Shown here: positions 59,420-64,000 of the stretch, piece after piece
How the letters are laid out: every line of letters begins with the position of its first letter
Position numbering within the stretch: position 1 is the stretch's first letter
Source of the DNA: a virus
Length of the DNA stretch: 64,000 bases
Strand: one strand, 5' to 3'
IMG/VR virus record: IMGVR_UViG_3300006920_000040
Span: 1 to 64,000 of that record
Translations under genes and position numbers: made by a program
Notes under the pieces: generated by a model
What the model saw: the letters and a program-made list of their open reading frames with translations, nothing else
Database searches by the model: none
What the model was told of the DNA's origin: nothing

Positions 59420-59524
59420 TCAAGTCTCGGGGTCTTCGATATCAATGGGTGTATCGGGATTTTCTTTGATTTCCTTTTCAAGCCATTTGATGACATTCTC
59501 GGTGGTGATTACTTCTAGGTTCAT
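59420..59524 (-). CDS. Small acidic protein, 34 aa
   Basis: 34 residues: NLEVITTENVIKWLEKEIKE, then an Asp/Pro/Glu tail. The best evidence is its promoter, TTGACG-17-TATACA, placed eight bases before this ATG as at other leaderless genes in the window. It may act as a leader for the 206-residue gene. Confidence 0.5.
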   Translation of the reverse strand: MNLEVITTENVIKWLEKEIKENPDTPIDIEDPET

Positions 59525-59532
59525 ATTATCAA

Positions 59533-59561
59533 TGTATAGTTTGTTTTTTTGGGGTCGTCAA
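59533..59561 (-). promoter_or_regulatory. Sigma70-type promoter of the 34-residue ORF
   Basis: Minus-strand TTGACG at 59561-59556, 17-base spacer, TATACA at 59538-59533, ATG 59524 eight bases later. Confidence 0.62.
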
Positions 59562-59569
59562 GATTATTC

Positions 59570-59968
59570 TTAGAATAAGAATAAATCGATACGGGGAATA
59601 TCCGGTGTGTTGGTATAAATCACCCGAACCTCTTTATCGAACCGGTAACGGGAATTTGGGGAATTTGTTGTTACCTCATCAAACAACAAATCCAATTCAC
59701 TCTTTTCTGTGGGTTCATTGCATGCTGGTGCTTTGTTGTTGGAGCTTAGGACCTGTATATTCGGAAACTTCAACTTAAATATACGTAAGATATCCTTTTC
59801 TCGATATGGGTTGGCTAAATCGTGTGAATATACCACAAGATCTAGATCCTTCTTCGACTCCCCAGAAAAGAGAACCGATCCTGTGAGTGAAAGGTGCCCA
59901 CCCTGTCGGGCAATATCAGGCTCCAGTTCTTGGACGAGAGCCACCGCTTGTTCCAATGTGATTAACAT
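59570..59968 (-). CDS. Nucleotidyltransferase-fold protein, 132 aa
   Basis: 132 residues. GGHLSLTGSVLFSGESKKDL followed by DLVVY (near 23-47) fits the GS-x(n)-D-x-D of minimal nucleotidyltransferases (MNT-like). A third acid is possible in PRIDLFLF at the C-terminus. Substrates can be tRNA ends or nucleotides; not shown here. It follows the 216-residue gene by four bases. Confidence 0.68.
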   Translation of the reverse strand: MLITLEQAVALVQELEPDIARQGGHLSLTGSVLFSGESKKDLDLVVYSHDLANPYREKDILRIFKLKFPNIQVLSSNNKAPACNEPTEKSELDLLFDEVTTNSPNSRYRFDKEVRVIYTNTPDIPRIDLFLF

Positions 59969-59972
59969 GATT

Positions 59973-60623
59973 TTATTTGTTTAGAAACTCATCCAAATCA
60001 AAATCGTCACTTGAGTGGGATATATTATATTCAACCACGCAGATCTTACGACCCAACTCCTCACAGATCTCCTCAACCGTCACCTCCTCAACCGTCACCT
60101 CCTCGACTGGTTCTGTGATTCTAGTGAGGCACCACCAAGGGACAAAGTGATAGAAACCATCTAGGTTAAATCCTCTAGATGGATCACCCCACCCATAGCC
60201 TTTAATCTGAAAATTTCCACCCACAACCTTCTTAATTTCATAATCTCTTTCACCAGAGTCTACGACACCCCACCCACGGTAGTTGTCAATCACTGGGTAG
60301 TTGGTAATCTCCACCCAGTCACCCGCCACCAAACCGCTCGCCTCTTGGTCACGGATGTATTGTTCTTCGGGGTCAATCTTGAGTTGGAGATCCATTGAGG
60401 GAATGTCACTATTCTGACCTCGACGGCATACCCCCACACCATCCCAGCCATAGGGATATATTGAGTTATTTGTGTTCGAAGTGACGACACCGATGACGAC
60501 GACACCTTGGTTGTCCGTGGTTTTGATTTTGAGGATTTCCACTTCTTCATGACCACCAGTCCGGTAGGTGTCATCGAGATTGATCGTGTGATCTGTGGGG
60601 ATGGGGACGTATTTGTCTGTCAT
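59973..60623 (-). CDS. Hypothetical protein with short Val-Glu repeats, 216 aa
   Basis: 216 residues from ATG 60623, seven bases... set by the TAGGAT promoter element; a GTG two codons earlier is in frame. The centre is beta-rich with Trp/Gly turns (GWGVVDSGERDYEIKKVVGG). Near 175-187 a 15-base DNA repeat encodes VEEVTVEEVTVEE. Unrecognised. Confidence 0.6.
   Translation of the reverse strand: MTDKYVPIPTDHTINLDDTYRTGGHEEVEILKIKTTDNQGVVVIGVVTSNTNNSIYPYGWDGVGVCRRGQNSDIPSMDLQLKIDPEEQYIRDQEASGLVAGDWVEITNYPVIDNYRGWGVVDSGERDYEIKKVVGGNFQIKGYGWGDPSRGFNLDGFYHFVPWWCLTRITEPVEEVTVEEVTVEEICEELGRKICVVEYNISHSSDDFDLDEFLNK
60071..60105. repeat. 15-base in-frame tandem repeat
   Basis: CCTCAACCGTCACCT occurs at 60071-60085 and 60086-60100 with a decayed third copy. 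It encodes the repeated V-E-E-V-T stretch of the 216-residue protein. Confidence 0.8.
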
Positions 60624-60629
60624 GGGCAC

Positions 60630-60657
60630 ATCCTAACAGAATCGATGGGGGTGTCAA
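60630..60657 (-). promoter_or_regulatory. Sigma70-type promoter, leaderless geometry
   Basis: Minus-strand TTGACA at 60657-60652, 16-base spacer, TAGGAT at 60635-60630, ATG 60623 six bases later. The -35 overlaps the stop codon of the upstream ART-like gene. Confidence 0.62.
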
Positions 60658-61664
60658 CAATTAATTTCGATGGATTCTGACATAATTGTGATTAAGTCAA
60701 CAAACTTGGATTCTTCAATCTTCTCGGTTTTCAAAGAATCCCACCATTGGATTGCTGCTGGCATTTGTTTCGGCCATAGATAATTTTCAAGTATTTCTTT
60801 GGGTGTCCAATCACCATTAGCCAACATTTTGAAAGTCTTTAATGTTTCCTCCATAGATTTCCGAGAATTACCTGCGTCTCTTAAAAGAGTATCAACGTCG
60901 AAATCATCACGGGGTTCGAATATCTTCTTTTGACCTCGGGAGTCATAGCCGTCGCGTTTCAGATTTTTCTCGGAATAGGTATCATCCACCTCCTTAAGAA
61001 ACTCTTTTCTGGATAAACGGCGAAAGGGTTTATTGGTCATCTGATAACCATTTTCGTCCAATTCCCTTACCCAAAATGCTCTTATCGAATTGGGGTTGAG
61101 GTCACCTGTAAACAGTGCTTGGTTTTCACCACCCATCTGCAAGAACCATGCTAAATCCGGACGATCACTCTCAAGAACCCATTCCAAACCTTGCTTTTCA
61201 GCTTCCTTTTTAATCTCTTCGGTTCGTTTGACTTGCGCTTCCTTTCGCTGCTGGGTATTCTCTTCAGGGTCATTCGAGAAATATTCTGACATTTGTCCTT
61301 GAACGGTATAAGATCCACTCGGCCAAACCGGAATTTCCAAATCAGATTCCTTGGCATGAAATTCGGCGATAACCGCCAATTTTTCATTTGCTCCTGTGAA
61401 TTCTTTAGAGACTTTAAGCTCGGAGGACACAAATATACCCTTCGGGTTATTATTAGCTTCGTAGGAATATACCCGTTGCGCTTCACCTCTACCAGATATT
61501 CCTACTTTAGCGGCATCAACCGCATCCCTCGTATCCCTAAATCCATGGTAAACTCTTAGGGTGTCACCGTAGTTAACTTCTTCTGTATCAGAGCTACCTA
61601 TATTGTGGTTAATAACCTTAGCCTCACTGATGGGATCTTGAAAATAGTCGGTAAAGTGGCGCAT
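60654..61664 (-). CDS. ADP-ribosyltransferase-like protein, candidate packaged effector
   Basis: 336 residues. Residues 1-15 (MRHFTDYFQDPISEA) repeat the tag seen in the 43.6-kb protein, with an I-S-E|A cleavage site. Then LRVYHGFRDTRDAVDAAK near 36, an AVIAEFHAKESDLE strand and FTGDLNPNSIRAFWVREL near 190 follow the ART pattern of phage polyvalent proteins; GIFVSSELKVSKEF is the Ser-x-Ser-like strand. The C-terminal third is charged and without a known domain. ADP-ribosylation of host protein is inferred; catalytic residues are not certain. Confidence 0.62.
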   Translation of the reverse strand: MRHFTDYFQDPISEAKVINHNIGSSDTEEVNYGDTLRVYHGFRDTRDAVDAAKVGISGRGEAQRVYSYEANNNPKGIFVSSELKVSKEFTGANEKLAVIAEFHAKESDLEIPVWPSGSYTVQGQMSEYFSNDPEENTQQRKEAQVKRTEEIKKEAEKQGLEWVLESDRPDLAWFLQMGGENQALFTGDLNPNSIRAFWVRELDENGYQMTNKPFRRLSRKEFLKEVDDTYSEKNLKRDGYDSRGQKKIFEPRDDFDVDTLLRDAGNSRKSMEETLKTFKMLANGDWTPKEILENYLWPKQMPAAIQWWDSLKTEKIEESKFVDLITIMSESIEINC

Positions 61665-61684
61665 AAAGGTATTTAGTCTATATC

Positions 61685-61927
61685 TTAAGAGTGGAATAGT
61701 GATTCAATGAGACAGATAATGACTTGATCGGAGATACTCTCGTCGGGGAAGTTAATCGAGCTACTGCATGTAAACGTAATATCATTCAACCCCTGTTTTA
61801 TTAGGTTGATGACGAATTCATCCAAATCGTCTTCAGTCTTCACCTCCCATGTCTGTTTGTCAGTCGAGAGCCGGAGGATGTCTTCACCTTTGGTGTTTTG
61901 GGTGGCGGTGGCATATATCAGTGTCAT
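61685..61927 (-). CDS. Hypothetical protein, 80 aa
   Basis: 80 residues, acidic with a beta N-terminus (TLIYATATQNTKGEDILRLS). It overlaps the next upstream gene by four bases (ATGA). No motif recognised. Confidence 0.55.
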   Translation of the reverse strand: MTLIYATATQNTKGEDILRLSTDKQTWEVKTEDDLDEFVINLIKQGLNDITFTCSSSINFPDESISDQVIICLIESLFHS

Positions 61928-62172
61928 GATGGGAATGTCCTTTCTACAGTGTCGCGTTGGTGTTTCAATAACTCTGCATGCTTCAGTGACTTCACCTTGA
62001 TCGGAAGCTCATCCACAATCTCAACCCTGCCCCTCAGACCGTTGATACCACAACTTCGCAACATTTCGTAGTGGACGATATTGACGACTATATACCCCCT
62101 GTTGAACCACCTTTTTCTAATCACGGTGTAAATTCTGAGGCAACTCTCGGTCCATTCTCCTTTTGGATACAT
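61924..62172 (-). CDS. Hypothetical protein, 82 aa
   Basis: 82 residues from ATG 62172, nine bases after the membrane gene's stop. Basic (YTVIRKRWFNRGYIVVNIV, VKSLKHAELLKHQRD). The alternative longer reading overlaps the membrane gene and is rejected. Unrecognised. Confidence 0.55.
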   Translation of the reverse strand: MYPKGEWTESCLRIYTVIRKRWFNRGYIVVNIVHYEMLRSCGINGLRGRVEIVDELPIKVKSLKHAELLKHQRDTVERTFPS

Positions 62173-62180
62173 AATATTTA

Positions 62181-62339
62181 TTATCTGGTTTTGATATCGG
62201 GGTGGGTGTCTAATAATGCCCACCCAATAGTCGCCAATGCGATACCGCCCCAAGGTGAGCAGTAAGCCATCACCACAAACCCTGAGGATATGAGTATGGC
62301 GGCTAGGATTATGCGGGAGTGGCGTTTGAGGAAAGGCAT
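62181..62339 (-). CDS. Small membrane protein, 52 aa
   Basis: 52 residues: MPFLKRHSRI, then a hydrophobic helix (ILAAILISSGFVVMAY) and a second one (GGIALATIGWALL). Positive residues precede the first helix. Resembles the 43-residue membrane protein at 51.2 kb in build. Part of the operon that starts at 62.6 kb. Confidence 0.6.
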   Translation of the reverse strand: MPFLKRHSRIILAAILISSGFVVMAYCSPWGGIALATIGWALLDTHPDIKTR

Positions 62340-62348
62340 GATAATAGT

Positions 62349-62621
62349 CTATTGTCCAGCGTGGAAATGAAGCTCACCGACGAGATAAACTTTACCTTCA
62401 CCGTCAACGGCAACCTCAATGGTGTTCGTCCCAATATAACCGTCTTCATATGGATCATCCTCATCCAGAATCTCCTGTCGTCGTTTATCAGTGATATCAC
62501 CATCATCATTGGCGGGGTGATTGGCAATCAGTTCATCTTGCGAACCATATCCAAAGAAACTATAACCCCCATCTTGATTGTCTTGGAGGCGGGTGTGAAT
62601 TGTAATCGTTTGTTGTTTCAT
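62349..62621 (-). CDS. Hypothetical protein, 90 aa
   Basis: 90 residues, very acidic (HPANDDGDITDKRRQEILDE, then DPYEDGYIGTN). N-terminal strand KQQTITIHTRLQ. Promoter TTGACT-16-TAACTT ends eight bases before the ATG, divergent from the next gene's. Unrecognised. Confidence 0.58.
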   Translation of the reverse strand: MKQQTITIHTRLQDNQDGGYSFFGYGSQDELIANHPANDDGDITDKRRQEILDEDDPYEDGYIGTNTIEVAVDGEGKVYLVGELHFHAGQ

Positions 62622-62629
62622 CGGGGGTC

Positions 62630-62657
62630 AAGTTAACCAAAAACCAGAATAAGTCAA
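62630..62657 (-). promoter_or_regulatory. Sigma70-type promoter, divergent pair
   Basis: Minus-strand TTGACT at 62657-62652, 16-base spacer, TAACTT at 62635-62630, ATG 62621 eight bases later. Confidence 0.58.
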
Positions 62658-62666
62658 TATTTATCT

Positions 62667-62694
62667 TTGACAATGAGGGTGCATCGATTATTAT
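62667..62694 (+). promoter_or_regulatory. Sigma70-type promoter, divergent pair
   Basis: TTGACA at 62667-62672, 16-base spacer, TATTAT at 62689-62694, ATG 62704. Its -35 lies within ten bases of the -35 of the opposing promoter. Confidence 0.55.
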
Positions 62695-62703
62695 ACAGGG
62701 ACA

Positions 62704-63396
62704 ATGAACCGACGAAACATTATCCAAGTCCTTGCCACGTCTGCACTAGGGACACTAAAACTGACTGCTGTATTGACACCCAATCCCCAACAAATCACCG
62801 ATAGATACAATAGAAAGGTCTGTAGGGAAATGCTAGCCACCATTAATGGGCTAGGGGAAGCTGGTGATCGATTCGACATCCACCGCATGATGAAATCTGA
62901 TTTGGCCAATAGGCGAAACCTCTTTTCCCCACTTATCCACAATGTGGTGGTGTCACCCGACACCAAACAGATCCAACACCCCAATGGGAAATGGTCAGAG
63001 GTCAGACACTCCCGAATTAACCAAGCCCATTATACACTTACTGAAAATGGAGAGGGTCTCACGGCATGTCTAGCGAGTGAAGCAAAGGTGCGGGTTGTCC
63101 AAAAGCTCTTAGACCAAAAACGATACACGGTTGTGGACGATGTAGACTCCGTGGATATCCCCGAAGGTTTCGTGGTTGATGATCTAGATAGCATTGGCGC
63201 TAAAAGGTGGAGGCATGGGATTATATGCAAACTCGTTCACAACAAACCTCTGGTAACTATTAACTGGGCTTGTCTGTTGAAGCTACAGGAACCTATTTCG
63301 GTGGAAGGCTTCAGCCCATTACCCGCATTTTACACCCAATATGCAATCCACATTGGGGAACTGGAAGACACCCATTTGTGTATTCAGCGTGGTTAA
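62704..63396 (+). CDS. Hypothetical protein with twin-Arg-like N-terminus, 230 aa
   Basis: 230 residues. The N-terminus (MNRRNIIQVLATSALGTLKL) has an RR followed by a hydrophobic run, like a Tat signal, though too short to be sure; no lipobox is present. The rest is mixed and basic. Promoter TTGACA-16-TATTAT lies nine bases before the ATG. No domain recognised. Converges on the GNAT gene. Confidence 0.62.
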   Translation: MNRRNIIQVLATSALGTLKLTAVLTPNPQQITDRYNRKVCREMLATINGLGEAGDRFDIHRMMKSDLANRRNLFSPLIHNVVVSPDTKQIQHPNGKWSEVRHSRINQAHYTLTENGEGLTACLASEAKVRVVQKLLDQKRYTVVDDVDSVDIPEGFVVDDLDSIGAKRWRHGIICKLVHNKPLVTINWACLLKLQEPISVEGFSPLPAFYTQYAIHIGELEDTHLCIQRG

Positions 63397-63397
63397 A

Positions 63398-63787
63398 TTA
63401 GGGGGTCCAAATCATGGACTCCCGTGTGGTGTAGTCCTTGGTTCTCCCCTTGTTGGGTTTAAATCCAAAGGACTTATAGAATTTCTCCAACCTACCAACA
63501 GAACTGGCACCAAAGACCTTACTGGGTGTTAATAGAACTCTCATGTGATACCTCTGAGCAAGTTCCAGAAGCTCTCTCATGGCAACACTACCAAGACCCT
63601 GACCTCGGGATTCTTTGGCGATCTTGATCTTATTAAGAGTAATACTCCCCCTGTGAGCGGATACGAACGACTCAATGCCACGTTCCTCCCACTGGTCACT
63701 GAGTGAATCCAAAGCTTTGTTTGCCGAGACATCCGCCTCTCTGGCAGTATTGGACTCGGTCAAGAAGTAGGCTTGAAAGGATATCAT
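63398..63787 (-). CDS. GNAT acetyltransferase with capsid-targeting-like tag
   Basis: 129 residues. Residues 1-12 (MISFQAYFLTES) repeat the packaged-protein tag with an L-T-E|S site. The GNAT core follows: IKIAKESRGQGLGSVAMREL near 53-72 holds the acetyl-CoA R-G-x-G-x-G loop, and VGRLEKFYKSFGF near 99 is the family's C-terminal motif. AATAATTAA lies four bases from the start. It would acetylate an unknown host or phage target. Confidence 0.85.
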   Translation of the reverse strand: MISFQAYFLTESNTAREADVSANKALDSLSDQWEERGIESFVSAHRGSITLNKIKIAKESRGQGLGSVAMRELLELAQRYHMRVLLTPSKVFGASSVGRLEKFYKSFGFKPNKGRTKDYTTRESMIWTP

Positions 63788-63791
63788 GGTA

Positions 63792-63800
63792 TTAATTATT
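63792..63800 (-). promoter_or_regulatory. AATAATTAA element upstream of the GNAT gene
   Basis: Exact minus-strand match four bases before the ATG; the ATTAATACCATG junction is the same as at the small membrane gene near 14.4 kb. Confidence 0.5.
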
Positions 63801-63806
63801 ATCCGC

Positions 63807-64000
63807 CTAGTTTAGCCCCATTATCCGTTTGGCTCGGGGGTGGATACCGTCATCAACCACCTTCACAAGGGGATTTCCTTTGAAATCCTCTATTCGGCCT
63901 TTAACTTTTCGGCCAAGCTTACGGGAAGCGAACAACCTATGGTGACCATCATCCAATTGAATGCGACCATTTCTACCGATAATGAGTTCCACCGGTTCCT
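63807..64000 (-). CDS. ParB-like domain protein, 5' end outside window
   Basis: The frame is open to the window end, with a GTG at 63992 that may be internal. GRIQLDDGHHRLFASRKLGR is the ParB/Srx-type nucleotide-binding motif (D-G-x-H-R). Only the last 64 codons are visible. In other phages this domain occurs in DNA-modifying or packaged proteins. Confidence 0.7.
   Translation of the reverse strand, partial: EPVELIIGRNGRIQLDDGHHRLFASRKLGRKVKGRIEDFKGNPLVKVVDDGIHPRAKRIMGLN

Noticed and set aside
1-64000. tRNA genes, CRISPR arrays, insertion sequences, attachment sites
   Set aside because: No gap is long enough for a cluster, and I saw no cloverleaf, spaced direct-repeat array or transposase-like sequence in reading both strands.

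Overview
The window is a gene-dense, roughly 43% GC piece of a large tailed-phage genome related to T4-type myoviruses. I place it there from the combination of a gp25-type baseplate wedge protein, a Baseplate-J/gp6-type wedge protein, a gp27-type hub candidate, gp48/gp54-type tube proteins, a T4-type ATP-dependent DNA ligase, a gp44-type clamp-loader ATPase, NrdA/NrdB and a phage dihydrofolate reductase. There are no rRNA or tRNA genes, CRISPR arrays or insertion sequences that I can see, and no stretch over about 110 bases lacks a gene. The host cannot be named. Shine-Dalgarno sequences are almost absent, so the host probably tolerates leaderless or SD-free initiation.

Layout. 1-15.3 kb: virion genes on both strands (purple-acid-phosphatase-like phosphoesterase, neck-like protein, tape-measure candidate, hub, large Cys-containing structural protein, collar-domain protein, tube-like protein), with an RmlD-like reductase inside. 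15.4-18.8 kb: class Ia ribonucleotide reductase. 18.9-32.8 kb: plus-strand metabolism and replication genes (SLOG protein, DNA ligase, two ATP-grasp proteins, sugar-nucleotide epimerase, clamp loader, AAA+ ATPase, SbcD-like phosphoesterase), with an amidase endolysin on the minus strand. 33-39.8 kb: second baseplate and fibre block (gp25, tube protein, gp6, beta-propeller-like and PKD proteins). 39.8-43.1 kb: glycan cluster (GT8, GT25, a possible fucosyltransferase-like protein, DUF5672, methyltransferase). 43.2-64 kb: mostly minus-strand accessory genes, including an ADP-ribosyltransferase/zincin polyprotein, RlaP nucleotidyltransferase, histidine phosphatase, DNA methyltransferase, AlkB, RmlB, HAD_SAK, DHFR, primase zinc finger, P-loop kinase, a second ART-like protein, a GNAT and a ParB-like fragment.

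Two patterns tie the window together. First, two promoter classes sit so close to start codons that the mRNAs should be leaderless or nearly so: a sigma70-type class (TTGACN, 16-17 nt spacer, TATAAT-like, then 5-10 nt to the start) in front of metabolism and accessory genes, and an AATAATTAA class 4-9 nt from the start in front of virion genes, NrdA, the glycan operon and packaged-protein candidates. Second, three unrelated enzymes (ART-zincin, ART-like protein, GNAT) begin with the same tag, M-x-x-F-x-x-Y-[FV], followed by a [LI]-x-E|[AS] site. This is the arrangement of T4 capsid-targeting sequences cut by the prohead protease, so they are candidates for proteins packaged in the head and injected with the DNA.
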